Source: Syntrophobacterales bacterium Delta_02 (GTDB taxonomy: Bacteria; Desulfobacterota; Syntrophorhabdia; Syntrophorhabdales; Syntrophorhabdaceae). From it: a stretch of DNA of 32,852 nucleotides. Position 1 is the stretch's first letter. Every line of letters starts with the position of its first letter. Under the pieces are notes generated by a model. The model worked only from the letters and a program-made list of their open reading frames with translations, searched no databases and was not told the origin of the DNA. The DNA is taken from the NCBI GenBank assembly GCA_001603955.1, contig LVAA01000010.1, forward strand, positions 5,331 to 38,182, read 5' to 3'. Of this stretch, positions 18,040 through 25,530 are shown in pieces. The translations under genes were made by a program, and so were the position numbers.

Positions 18040-19848
18040 TCAGCGGTTACCCGGCGCGGCCGCGCCCGGTCTGTCCGCTTTCTTTTCCGCCTTCAGGGCC
18101 TTACCCTGCGGCTGGACGGGACAGGCATAATAGCAGATCCCGCAGTTCGTGCACAGGCTGTCGTCTATCCGTATCTTCTTCGCGGCCTCATCGAAGGACA
18201 TGGCCAGGCAGTCCAGGGTCTTGAGACAGCTCTTGCAGCCTATGCAGTCGCGCTCGATTTCCACCGGGTAGGCGGCGTCCTTCGCAGCTCCCTTGACCAG
18301 GAGCAAGCATTCGCGCCGGGCGATGATGACCGCCGGCAGCGGCTCCTCCTTGAGACGGTCGAAGGCCTCGCCTATCGTGCGGATCATGGCGGGAACGTCG
18401 TAGGGATCGATGATGCGCAGGTAGTTCACCCCGAGACCCTTGACGATGTCCTCGATGGCGACGCTGCGCGTACGCACCCCGTCCACGGTGACCCCCGTCT
18501 GCGGCGTGGGCTGCATGCCCGTCATTGCCGTCGTGGAGTTGTCCATGATGACGAGGATGAACCTCTTCCGGTTCTTCACAGCATCGTAAAGGGGGGCCAT
18601 GCAGGCGTGCAGGAAGGTCGAATCGCCTATGGAGGCGAGGATGGGGACGAGTTTGCCGTCCTGGTCGAAGGCATCGTAGAAACCCTCTGCAAGGGTCACC
18701 CCGGCGCCCATATCGAGGCAGGTATCGACGGCGCCCTGGGATATGCCCAGCGTGTAGCACCCGATATCACCGGGATAGATGGCATCGGGCCAGAGGTACT
18801 GCATCGCGAAGAAGGATGCCCTGTGCGGGCACCCGGCACAGAGCTTCGGCGGTCTGGGGACGACGGCCACCCGGGAAAGCGCCTCCTCAATGGCCCCGTC
18901 AGGCACAAAAGGACCCTTGCCGCTTCCGGCCCCGGCCAGCACACGGGACAGGATATCCCTCACGATATCGTAGGTGATCTCTCCCGCCGACGGTACCGTC
19001 CCGTCCCTCCTGCCCATCACCTTGTTCACGTCACCGATGAGGGCCTCTATCACCTGGTCCGTCTCCTCCAGCACCAGAACACGTTCCATGGAGTCGACAA
19101 ACCTTCCGAGAGCCTCGTCGACGGGATAGACCTTGAGAACCTTGTAGAGGGAGACCTCCTCCGACGCGCCGAGCTCTTCGATGACATCGTAGACAAGGGA
19201 ACTGCTCATGCCCGACGCGACGATGCCCAGCTTCCGGCCACGACCCGCGACGTGCCCTTCCCTGAAGGCGGCCTTCCTCGCCCCGGGGTCGTAGAGCGGA
19301 ACGGACTCACGGGCATGGCTCACCCGGTGGGTGGAGCGGATGATAACAGGCACCTTGTTCTCGAAGGACCAGTTGAGGGCGTGGTAGGCGACATCCGCCG
19401 CCTCAGACGGCGATGACGGGTCGAAAACGGGAATCCCGAAGAGGGCGGCGATGAGCCGCGTGTCCTGCTCCGTCTGGGATGACTGAGGGCCGGGGTCGTC
19501 ACAGGAGACGATGACGAGCCCTCCTTCGATGGACCTTTCCCGCGACCTCAGGAGCGCAGGGAAAGCCACGTTGAGGCCCACCTGCTTCATGAAGCATGCC
19601 GCCCTGGCCCCGCCGTACGCGGCGGCCCCGAAGGCGACCTCGAAGGCGCAGAGCTCGTTCGTCGACCACTCGGTGTGGATCTTCAATCCTTCCATGTTCC
19701 TGAAGTACACAACCCCGGGCAGTATCTCGGAACTTGGCGTTCCGGGGTATGCCGCCGCGATCTCGAGCCCTGCCTCTACAAGCCCTCTCGCGATAGCCTG
19801 ATTGCCTATTATCACTTCTTCCCTGCTATGCACTGACGACCCTCCCAT
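18040..19848 (-). CDS. iorA: Indolepyruvate:ferredoxin oxidoreductase, alpha subunit
   Basis: With IorB this TPP/iron-sulfur enzyme interconverts aryl-pyruvates plus CoA and aryl-acetyl-CoA plus CO2, using ferredoxin. The protein is about 602 aa, normal for IorA. The N-terminal pyrimidine-binding domain has AAYPGTPSSEI and HTEWSTNELCAFEVAFGAA. The TPP motif runs from CAGCPHR and GDIGCYTLG to ASIGDSTFLH and VIMDNSTTAMTG. The C-terminus holds two 4Fe-4S motifs: CIGCKSCLKTLDC and CTNCGICYYACP. A GTG at 19833 with GGAGGG upstream is an alternative start to the ATG at 19848. It lies 10 nt behind iorB. Confidence 0.95.
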   Translation of the reverse strand: MGGSSVHSREEVIIGNQAIARGLVEAGLEIAAAYPGTPSSEILPGVVYFRNMEGLKIHTEWSTNELCAFEVAFGAAAYGGARAACFMKQVGLNVAFPALLRSRERSIEGGLVIVSCDDPGPQSSQTEQDTRLIAALFGIPVFDPSSPSEAADVAYHALNWSFENKVPVIIRSTHRVSHARESVPLYDPGARKAAFREGHVAGRGRKLGIVASGMSSSLVYDVIEELGASEEVSLYKVLKVYPVDEALGRFVDSMERVLVLEETDQVIEALIGDVNKVMGRRDGTVPSAGEITYDIVRDILSRVLAGAGSGKGPFVPDGAIEEALSRVAVVPRPPKLCAGCPHRASFFAMQYLWPDAIYPGDIGCYTLGISQGAVDTCLDMGAGVTLAEGFYDAFDQDGKLVPILASIGDSTFLHACMAPLYDAVKNRKRFILVIMDNSTTAMTGMQPTPQTGVTVDGVRTRSVAIEDIVKGLGVNYLRIIDPYDVPAMIRTIGEAFDRLKEEPLPAVIIARRECLLLVKGAAKDAAYPVEIERDCIGCKSCLKTLDCLAMSFDEAAKKIRIDDSLCTNCGICYYACPVQPQGKALKAEKKADRPGAAAPGNR

Positions 19849-19858
19849 ATGGCCTCAC

Positions 19859-20446
19859 TCACACCGTATCGGCACGGCGGTCCTCGGCGGCGCCCTCCTT
19901 GACCGCGGCGTCCAATCCCTTCCCGAAGACCTCGAGGTTCTTCGCCAAGAACCTCTCCGGCACGCGGGACCTGATCGTCTCTTCGAGAACCTCTTTCGTG
20001 AAGGGAACGATACCGAAGGCGGAGAAAAAACCGAGAAGGGCCATGTTCGCGGACTGGAACATGCCCATCTCCCGGGCGATGCCATCGGCATCTATAAGAC
20101 GACAGGTTATCTCCCGTTTCTCCAGCAGGGCCGAGATGGACGGTGGCAACTCGGACGCGCGGGTGTTGACAAGGGCAAGACCGCCCTTTTTGAGGAACAG
20201 CAGCGCCTTGTAAAACTCGCTCTCCTCGAAGGCAAGGAGTATGTCGCCGTTCTCCCTGCCGATGAAAGGGCTCGCGAAGTCGCCCACCTTCACGAGGGAC
20301 ACGACGGAACCTCCTCGCTGGCTCATGCCGTATTCATCGGATGCCACCGCTTTGAGCCCGCTCCTGATGGCGGCCTCGATGAGTATCGTGGAGGCGAGGA
20401 GCACCCCCCTGCCCCCGATGCCGGCGCATATGATCTCATGTCTCAT
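19859..20446 (-). CDS. iorB: Indolepyruvate:ferredoxin oxidoreductase, beta subunit
   Basis: The protein is 195 aa of the 2-oxoacid oxidoreductase gamma/catalytic-domain family. It begins with the diagnostic IICAGIGGRGVLLASTIL and has SDEYGMSQRGGSVVSLVKVG and MALLGFFSAFG. It pairs with IorA in the enzyme. The start codon overlaps the stop of the upstream IorA-like gene in an ATGA arrangement, so the two are translationally coupled. That makes a complex or shared function with the degenerate paralogue likely. Confidence 0.95.
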   Translation of the reverse strand: MRHEIICAGIGGRGVLLASTILIEAAIRSGLKAVASDEYGMSQRGGSVVSLVKVGDFASPFIGRENGDILLAFEESEFYKALLFLKKGGLALVNTRASELPPSISALLEKREITCRLIDADGIAREMGMFQSANMALLGFFSAFGIVPFTKEVLEETIRSRVPERFLAKNLEVFGKGLDAAVKEGAAEDRRADTV

Positions 20447-21654
20447 ATCATTCCCCTGTAGAGAGCCACCACGGGCTCTTTCGTGTCCCGGAAGCGGGCG
20501 ATCTCGTCGACGGCGGAAATGGAATAGACCCCACCTACACCGTAGCTCTGAAGGACCCTCCTCAGGTCATCCTCCCTTTGGTTCACCATGACAACAAGGA
20601 CAAAGGAGGAATCGTTGTACAGGCTGTTGACGTACGCGGGCATTCCTGAATGAAAGAAGTGGTCCTCAAGGGTGACGGCAAGGACGCTCCTGTCAGGGTG
20701 ACGTTTCTTGATTCCATGAGCCATGTTTATAGACGAAGCGGGCCCCAGTCGGTCCCTGATGACGGAGAACCCCGCTATGACCTCATCGTATTGCGGCGTG
20801 CCCCGGCCGGCGTCGACGAACCCCCGCTTCACCTTCGACCTGTCGGGTATCTGCAGTTCGATGGCCGGATAGGTCTCGACGACGAGGACATCCTCCATGC
20901 TGTCGACAAAACCCTGCACGAGCTTCCGCGGGAGGGGAAAGACGGTGGCGAGCTTGAGCACGCTCGCGCCCTCGTCATAGAACTCGAGACGGGAGAGGCG
21001 GTCCGTGACTAGACCCGTGGAACCCCTCGAAATGACAACGTTGTCCTCGTAGGTCTCGAAGGCCTCGCCGATCTTGCCGATCTTTTCGTTGAGCTCCCCG
21101 TGAAGCCGGAAACGAAACTTCGGCGTCGCCGCCCACCTGCCCGGCTCCTTTACCAGCACGGCCGTGTTCGCTGTCCTCTTCGCCCCCTGCCCTGTCCTCT
21201 TCGCGCCTTCGGCCCGTCCAGCCGGGACGGCCTGCACGATCACAGGTATCCTGTATTCCTCCGAGAGCTGGAACCCGTAGCCAAGGGCCCTCTCCAGTTC
21301 GTCATCCGTCTCAGTGACGATAAGGGGCAGTTTCGAGAACGGGCCGAGAGGGGTCACCTCTTCGTCGTTCTCCTGAACGGCCACGACGACAAAGGACCCG
21401 GCCACCCCCGTGTAGGCAGAGCTCATGACAGGGTCGAGGGCCTCGTAGACACCTTCCGTGGAGAGAATGCAGGCCGTCCTCTTCCGCACGTAGGCACCTG
21501 CCAGTGCAAGCTCGAAGGCTATCTTCTCGTTCGTCGAGACCTCACAACGCAGGGATCCCGACACCTTCCGCGCCGTCGCCGCCGTGCCTTTGTTCGTCAC
21601 GTAGAGCTGCTCCACGGCGTTCTCCATCAACAACCTGATCACGTTCTCATGCAT
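20443..21654 (-). CDS. IorA-like protein lacking TPP and ferredoxin motifs
   Basis: The 403-aa protein follows the IorA domain order in shortened form. Residues 20-120 match the N-terminal domain (VSTNEKIAFELALAGAYVR parallels IorA's STNELCAFEVAFGAAAYGG). Residues 200-290 match the middle domain (VLVVETYPAIELQI parallels VLVLEETDQVIEAL). The final part aligns with the TPP domain, but LEDHFFHSGMPAYVNSLY replaces IorA's GDSTFLHACMAPLYDAV and VMVNQREDD replaces VIMDNSTTA. The GDS...N metal/TPP signature and all eight cluster Cys are gone. It is therefore probably non-catalytic: a regulatory or structural partner, or a new activity. It starts 14 nt after the aminotransferase and overlaps iorB by 4 bp. 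Confidence 0.75.
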   Translation of the reverse strand: MHENVIRLLMENAVEQLYVTNKGTAATARKVSGSLRCEVSTNEKIAFELALAGAYVRKRTACILSTEGVYEALDPVMSSAYTGVAGSFVVVAVQENDEEVTPLGPFSKLPLIVTETDDELERALGYGFQLSEEYRIPVIVQAVPAGRAEGAKRTGQGAKRTANTAVLVKEPGRWAATPKFRFRLHGELNEKIGKIGEAFETYEDNVVISRGSTGLVTDRLSRLEFYDEGASVLKLATVFPLPRKLVQGFVDSMEDVLVVETYPAIELQIPDRSKVKRGFVDAGRGTPQYDEVIAGFSVIRDRLGPASSINMAHGIKKRHPDRSVLAVTLEDHFFHSGMPAYVNSLYNDSSFVLVVMVNQREDDLRRVLQSYGVGGVYSISAVDEIARFRDTKEPVVALYRGMI

Positions 21655-21670
21655 CGTCCCGAAAACTCCT

Positions 21671-22771
21671 TTAGGCCATTCTTCTCAGTACGTCGATCCC
21701 CTTGAGGAGGTTCTCCTCGGTAGCCGCAAAAGAGATGCGCACATGAGTGTCCCTTGCTGAAAAAACACTACCCGGTATGATGAAAAGGTTGTTCTCCAAT
21801 GCCCTCTCCACGAATTCCATCGCGTTGCCGCCGGGAACCTCGGGAAAGATGAAGAAGGCCCCCTTCGGTTTAACCACATTGTACTTGTCCCTGAGGCCGT
21901 TGTAAATGAGATCCCGTTTCTTCCGGTACCCGGCGATCATGTCGCCCATATCCTCGTCGAGGGCGACGAGGGCCGCCTTCTGCGCGAAGGATGTGACGCT
22001 CGAGAAGGCGTACTGCTGCATGGTTATCATGCACTGGATGATCTCGCTCGGCCCCGCCACGTATCCCAGGCGCCAGCCGGTCATCCCCCAGGTCTTCGAG
22101 AAACCGCCGAAGGTGAGCGTCTTTTCATACATCTGCCCCAGGTAAGGCTTCTCTCCTCCGCCCTCATCAAAGACAAAGCGGTCGTAGATATCGTCGGAGA
22201 ACACGAGGAGGTCCTTCTCACGCGCCACCCGCGCCACCATCTCCAGCTCCTCCCGGGAATTGACCATACCTGTCGGGTTGTTGGGGCTGTTGATGAGGAT
22301 GATCCTGGTCCTGTCCGTTATCGCCCGGCGAAGTTCCTCTTCCCTGATCGTGAAATCGGGATAGGTATCGAAGAAAACGGGCCGGCCTCCCAGCAGCAGA
22401 ACCTGGTATTCGTAGAGAACAAAATAGGGATCGGGGATGATGACCTCGTCACCCGGGTTGAGCGTCGTCATGAGGGCAAGGAGGAGACCTCCCGTCACCC
22501 CCGCCGTGATGATGGCGTCCTCGCAGATTATCCCCTTTCCCCGGAGATGGCCGAGGACCTTTTCCCGGAGCTCCGGGATCCCTCCCGAGGGTGTGTACTT
22601 GTTGAAACCCTTCTGTATCCACTTTATCCCTTCATCCTTCACCGCGTCGGGGATATCGAAATCAGGTTCCCCGATGGAGAGGTTGATGGGGTTCTTCACT
22701 TTCTGTGCCAGGTCGAAGATCTTTCGCACCCCCGATGGCCGCATCTGCGTGACCCTGTCGGAAAGCAGCAT
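21671..22771 (-). CDS. PLP-dependent class I aminotransferase, aspartate/aromatic type
   Basis: The protein is 366 aa of fold type I. It shows the N-terminal SIGEPDFDIP, Y59-T-P-S-G-G, the cofactor-binding NSPNNPTG (N165), SDDIYD (D193, Y196) and the Schiff-base lysine K226 in FSKTWGMTGWRLGY. The reaction is amino-group transfer between an amino acid and a 2-oxoacid. Being between trpB2 and iorAB, an aromatic pair (tryptophan/indolepyruvate or phenylalanine/phenylpyruvate) is the likely substrate, by context only. The ATG at 22771 directly abuts the stop of the small Cys gene, with AGGAGG 5 nt upstream. Confidence 0.9.
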   Translation of the reverse strand: MLLSDRVTQMRPSGVRKIFDLAQKVKNPINLSIGEPDFDIPDAVKDEGIKWIQKGFNKYTPSGGIPELREKVLGHLRGKGIICEDAIITAGVTGGLLLALMTTLNPGDEVIIPDPYFVLYEYQVLLLGGRPVFFDTYPDFTIREEELRRAITDRTRIILINSPNNPTGMVNSREELEMVARVAREKDLLVFSDDIYDRFVFDEGGGEKPYLGQMYEKTLTFGGFSKTWGMTGWRLGYVAGPSEIIQCMITMQQYAFSSVTSFAQKAALVALDEDMGDMIAGYRKKRDLIYNGLRDKYNVVKPKGAFFIFPEVPGGNAMEFVERALENNLFIIPGSVFSARDTHVRISFAATEENLLKGIDVLRRMA

Positions 22772-23008
22772 CTATTCCTCCTTGCAAGCTGAACGAGCAG
22801 ACTCCAGTATCCTGTCGAGTCTTGATTTCGGCAGTGTATTGAAGGCCAGTCGCAATTCTTCGTCAGTAAACTTTGCCCTAAGAAGAGCGGCCACGTCAAC
22901 CCTTTCTTTCCAGCACCCGAAGGTGTTGGCGCAGGGCAGACCGTTCTGAACTTGAAGACAATAATCGAACCCGATGATCATCCCAAGCTGGGGACAATAG
23001 ATCTCCAT
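22772..23008 (-). CDS. Small conserved-looking Cys-rich protein, unknown function
   Basis: The protein is 78 aa. Four Cys lie in the first 32 residues: C5, C17, C26 and C32, as YCPQLGMIIGFDYC then LPCANTFGCW. They could bind zinc or an iron-sulfur cluster. The second half is charged and helical (FTDEELRLAFNTLPKSRLDRI). I recognise no named family. It is joined head-to-tail with the aminotransferase (stop immediately followed by ATG), which supports a real, co-translated gene. A GGGGG run precedes the ATG. It might be an electron-transfer or metal-dependent accessory factor for the oxidoreductase, but that is speculation. Confidence 0.7.
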   Translation of the reverse strand: MEIYCPQLGMIIGFDYCLQVQNGLPCANTFGCWKERVDVAALLRAKFTDEELRLAFNTLPKSRLDRILESARSACKEE

Positions 23009-23025
23009 AGAAACCCCCGGTTGAG

Positions 23026-23118
23026 AAGAATGTTCCAGGTTCCAAGCTTCAGATTCAATGACTTTCTCCTCTTTTTCTTCTAACCTGAGACTTGAAACTT
23101 GAAACCTGGAACATTCTT
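23026..23118. repeat. 26-bp inverted repeat immediately after trpB2
   Basis: The arms at 23026-23051 and 23093-23118 are complementary with two mismatches and are built from TTCCAGGTT/TTCAAGTTTCA-type units. The right arm touches the trpB2 stop codon. The 41-bp centre is C/T-rich. It can form a long mRNA hairpin inside the putative operon, between trpB2 and the small Cys gene, without a clear terminating T-tract. Confidence 0.75.
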
Positions 23119-24479
23119 TATCTTGGTTTCGGATACTTCTCCAGGCTTCGGAGGAGTTCCGTTATCTCGCTGTCGGGCATCGTGTAATCCTGAAGTTTGC
23201 CCGACATGAAGGCGTCGTAGGAAGGCAGGTCTATGATGCCGTGGCCGCTGAAGTTCATGAGAATGACCTTTTCCCTCCCCTCTTCCTTCGCTCTTTTCGC
23301 CTCGTCGATGGCACAGGCTATTGCATGGTTCGTTTCCGGCGCCGGGATGAACCCTTCCGTCCGGGCAAAGATGACACCCGCCGAGAACGTCTCTATCTGG
23401 TTGTATGCCCGCGCCTCGATGAGCCCGTCGGCGAAGACCTTGCTGACCAGCGGGGCCATGCCGTGATAGCGAAGACCTCCCGCGTGTATCGGGGCGGGAA
23501 CGAAACTATGCCCGATGGAGTACATGGGCAGAAGCGGCGTCATCCCCGCGGTGTCGCCGAAATCGTAGACATACCGGCCCCGGGTGAGCGTCGGACAGGA
23601 GGTGGGCTCCGTGGCTATCACCCGTATCTCCTTCCCGTGGATCTTATCGCGTATGAAAGGAAAGGCCGTGCCGGCAAAGTTGCTGCCGCCGCCTGCACAT
23701 CCGATGACAACATCGGGATATTCCCCCGCAAGCTCGAACTGCCGCTGCGCTTCCAGACCGATCACGGACTGGTGGAGAAGGACATGGTTGAGGACACTGC
23801 CCAGGGAGTATTTCGTGTTTTCAGACGTCACTGCGTCCTCGATGGCCTCGCTGATCGCCATTCCGAGACTCCCCGGATGCTCCGGGTTCCCCTCGAGGAA
23901 CGAGCGTCCTGCTTTCGTATCGGGGCTTGGACTGGGGACGCACTTCCCTCCCCAGGTTTCCATCATGACCCGCCTGTATGGCTTCTGGTTGAAACTTACC
24001 CGGACCATGTAGATCTTCAGTTCGATGCCGAACTGGTTGCAGGCAAAGGCAAGGGCGCTCCCCCACTGCCCGGCACCCGTCTCGGTCGTGAGCCTCTTGA
24101 TCCCGGCCTCCTTGTTGTAATAGGCCTGGGCAACGGCCGTGTTCGGCTTGTGGCTTCCCGGGGGGCTGACCCCCTCGTTCTTGAAATAGATATGGGCGGG
24201 CGTCCCGAGGAACTTTTCGAGCCCCGTAGCCCGGCACAATGGCGTCGGCCTCCACATGAGGAGTCTTTCCATGACCTCGTCGGGAATGCTGATGAACCTC
24301 TCGGTGCTCACCTCCTGCTCGATAAGGTTCATCGGAAAGATGGCTTCAAGCATGTCCGGCGTCACGGGCTCTCCCGTTTCCGGGTTAAGGGGCGGGGGCA
24401 GGGGCGTCTCAAGATCCGCCTGAATATTGTACCAGGCTCGCGGCATATCCTTTTCGTTGAGAAATATCTTTTTGTCCAT
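23118..24479 (-). CDS. trpB: Tryptophan synthase beta chain, TrpB2 type
   Basis: TrpB makes L-tryptophan from indole and serine. The protein is 453 aa, longer than TrpB1, with the extended N-terminus ([17 protein letters not shown]...) typical of TrpB2, which usually acts on free indole without TrpA. The PLP lysine is K111 in [22 protein letters not shown] and the phosphate-binding GCAGGGSNF are present, as is the late [13 protein letters not shown]. The ATG at 24479 follows AAGGAGGG with 4 nt spacing. No trpA or other trp genes are present. Upstream lies a tryptophan-codon leader and terminator. The gene heads a cluster with an aminotransferase and iorAB. Confidence 0.95.
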   Translation of the reverse strand: MDKKIFLNEKDMPRAWYNIQADLETPLPPPLNPETGEPVTPDMLEAIFPMNLIEQEVSTERFISIPDEVMERLLMWRPTPLCRATGLEKFLGTPAHIYFKNEGVSPPGSHKPNTAVAQAYYNKEAGIKRLTTETGAGQWGSALAFACNQFGIELKIYMVRVSFNQKPYRRVMMETWGGKCVPSPSPDTKAGRSFLEGNPEHPGSLGMAISEAIEDAVTSENTKYSLGSVLNHVLLHQSVIGLEAQRQFELAGEYPDVVIGCAGGGSNFAGTAFPFIRDKIHGKEIRVIATEPTSCPTLTRGRYVYDFGDTAGMTPLLPMYSIGHSFVPAPIHAGGLRYHGMAPLVSKVFADGLIEARAYNQIETFSAGVIFARTEGFIPAPETNHAIACAIDEAKRAKEEGREKVILMNFSGHGIIDLPSYDAFMSGKLQDYTMPDSEITELLRSLEKYPKPR

Positions 24480-24505
24480 GATACCCTCCTTTCTTTCGGT
24501 AACAG

Positions 24506-24539
24506 AAAGGGCCATGAGCTTGTCTGCCCATGGCCCTTT
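24506..24539 (-). other. Second hairpin in the trpB2 leader
   Basis: The 11-bp arms AAAGGGCCATG and CATGGCCCTTT enclose a 12-nt loop. It follows the attenuator terminator in the transcript and lies 15 nt before the trpB2 Shine-Dalgarno. It shares the GGCCATG core with the terminator stem, so alternative pairing between the two is possible. The following CTTTCTGTT is a poor U-tract. Confidence 0.65.
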
Positions 24540-24540
24540 T

Positions 24541-24582
24541 CAAACAAAACGGCCATGGACGGTGTGAAACCGTCCATGGCCG
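24541..24582 (-). terminator. Intrinsic terminator of the trp attenuator
   Basis: In transcript orientation the perfect 14-bp arms CGGCCATGGACGGT and ACCGTCCATGGCCG enclose a 5-nt loop (24582-24550). TTTTGTTTG follows at once. This is a strong Rho-independent terminator lying 20 bp after the leader peptide stop codon and about 60 bp before trpB2. Confidence 0.9.
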
Positions 24583-24602
24583 GAAAATTACGGTCTCACA
24601 CC
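24561..24602 (-). promoter_or_regulatory. Antiterminator pairing of the trp attenuator
   Basis: The segment 24602-24590 (GGTGTGAGACCGT) can pair over all 13 positions, one as G-U, with 24573-24561 (ACGGTTTCACACC), which is part of the terminator's 5' arm and loop. The two structures exclude each other. The segment begins inside the leader stop codon, so a ribosome that reaches the stop would hide it. One stalled at the Trp codons would leave it free. This is the logic of the enteric trp and his attenuators. Confidence 0.82.
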
Positions 24603-24649
24603 TACAATTCCCGCCACCACCACCAGTTGTTTATCGCTGTGTTCGTCAT
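24602..24649 (-). CDS. trpL: Tryptophan leader peptide with four consecutive Trp codons
   Basis: The frame encodes MTNTAINNWWWWREL (15 aa), ending in TAG. Four TGG codons in a row occupy 24625-24614. Trp is the rarest codon in most genomes, so this is very unlikely by chance directly upstream of a trp gene. Translation is the sensor: low charged Trp-tRNA stalls the ribosome and favours the antiterminator. No Shine-Dalgarno precedes the ATG. The -10 element ends only 9 bp upstream, so the mRNA is probably leaderless or nearly so. Confidence 0.9.
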   Translation of the reverse strand: MTNTAINNWWWWREL

Positions 24650-24658
24650 AATGAGGCT

Positions 24659-24687
24659 TTATAACATGGGAAAAATGGAGATGTCAA
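24659..24687 (-). promoter_or_regulatory. Promoter of the trpL-trpB2 operon
   Basis: On the minus strand a perfect -35 TTGACA (24687-24682) is followed by exactly 17 bp and then -10 TTATAA (24664-24659). The start is predicted near 24652-24649, at or just before the leader peptide ATG. No operator palindrome was seen around it. Confidence 0.82.
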
Positions 24688-24719
24688 TAGCGAGAAAGAG
24701 GGCAGGGAGAGAATAGTGC

Positions 24720-24812
24720 AACTGGGGGAAATAGGACCTATAGGAGAATAGGACCTATCAGCCTCTCTTCCTCTTCTCCTTTCCCCCTCCCCCTGTCCCC
24801 TATCCCTTGTTC
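24720..24812. other. Purine/pyrimidine-rich spacer between the divergent trp and transaldolase promoters
   Basis: The left half repeats an AATAGGACCTAT unit twice (about 24731-24758). The right half is a C/T tract (CTTTCCCCCTCCCCCTGTCC). Partial complementarity of the G/A-rich start with the C/T tract resembles the other self-complementary low-complexity repeats here, but it does not follow a stop codon. Confidence 0.45.
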
Positions 24813-24842
24813 TTTACTCTTTGGCCCCTGGTCGTGTATACT
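24813..24842 (+). promoter_or_regulatory. Candidate promoter of the transaldolase gene
   Basis: TTTACT (24813-24818) and TATACT (24837-24842) are 18 bp apart. The -10 is good and the -35 fair. The predicted start, about 24849, is some 37 nt before the ATG at 24886. Confidence 0.5.
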
Positions 24843-24885
24843 CTTACAGTTTTTTACATCCACCATCACCTCCGGAGGTTAGGAA

Positions 24886-25530
24886 ATGAAGTTCTTTATA
24901 GATACGGCAAATATCGACGAGATCAGGAAAGGCATGGAGATGGGGCTGGTCGACGGCGTGACCACCAATCCCTCACTCCTCGCGAAGGAAAAGAAGGACC
25001 CCGACGCGGTTCTCCGCGAGATCTTGAAGACCGTTCCCGGGCCCGTCAGCCTCGAGGTCATATCGACCACGGCGGAAGGCATGTGCGAGGAGGCGCGGAA
25101 ACTGGCCGCGCTGGGCGACAACGCGGTCATCAAGATACCCATGACGGGTGAGGGTATCCGGGCTGTCAGGACGCTGACGGACGAGGGTATCAAGACGAAC
25201 GTGACCCTGATCTTCCAGCCCGTTCAGGCCCTCATTGCGGCGAAGGCGGGCGCCACGTTCGTGAGCCCCTTTATCGGCAGGCTCGACGATATCTCCCAGA
25301 GGGGCATGGAAATAGTCGAAAACATCGTTACCATATTCTACAACTATGCCTTTGAGACAGAGGTCATCGTCGCGAGCATCCGCAACCCCGTGCACGTCCT
25401 CGACGCGGCCCTTGTCGGCGCCGATATAGCGACCATACCTTTCAACGTCCTGAAACAGCTCATGAACCATCCCCTTACGGATATCGGCCTGCAAAAATTC
25501 CTCAAGGACTGGGAGGGCATCAAGAAATAG
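24886..25530 (+). CDS. tal: Transaldolase / fructose-6-phosphate aldolase family protein
   Basis: The protein is 214 aa of the short TalC/Fsa-type transaldolase family. It opens with [16 protein letters not shown] and [13 protein letters not shown]. The Schiff-base lysine is in NAVIKIPMT, with TNVTLIF and [14 protein letters not shown] further on. It transfers dihydroxyacetone units in the non-oxidative pentose phosphate pathway, or acts as an aldolase; the two cannot be separated by eye. GGAGG precedes the ATG at a good distance. The gene diverges from the trp operon, and its 3' end overlaps the kinase gene on the other strand by 11 bp. Confidence 0.93.
   Translation: MKFFIDTANIDEIRKGMEMGLVDGVTTNPSLLAKEKKDPDAVLREILKTVPGPVSLEVISTTAEGMCEEARKLAALGDNAVIKIPMTGEGIRAVRTLTDEGIKTNVTLIFQPVQALIAAKAGATFVSPFIGRLDDISQRGMEIVENIVTIFYNYAFETEVIVASIRNPVHVLDAALVGADIATIPFNVLKQLMNHPLTDIGLQKFLKDWEGIKK

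Noticed and set aside
24608-24640. The four CCA triplets on the plus strand, read as a simple trinucleotide repeat
   Set aside because: On the minus strand they are TGG codons in a start-to-stop frame placed exactly before an antiterminator/terminator pair, which explains them better than chance repetition.
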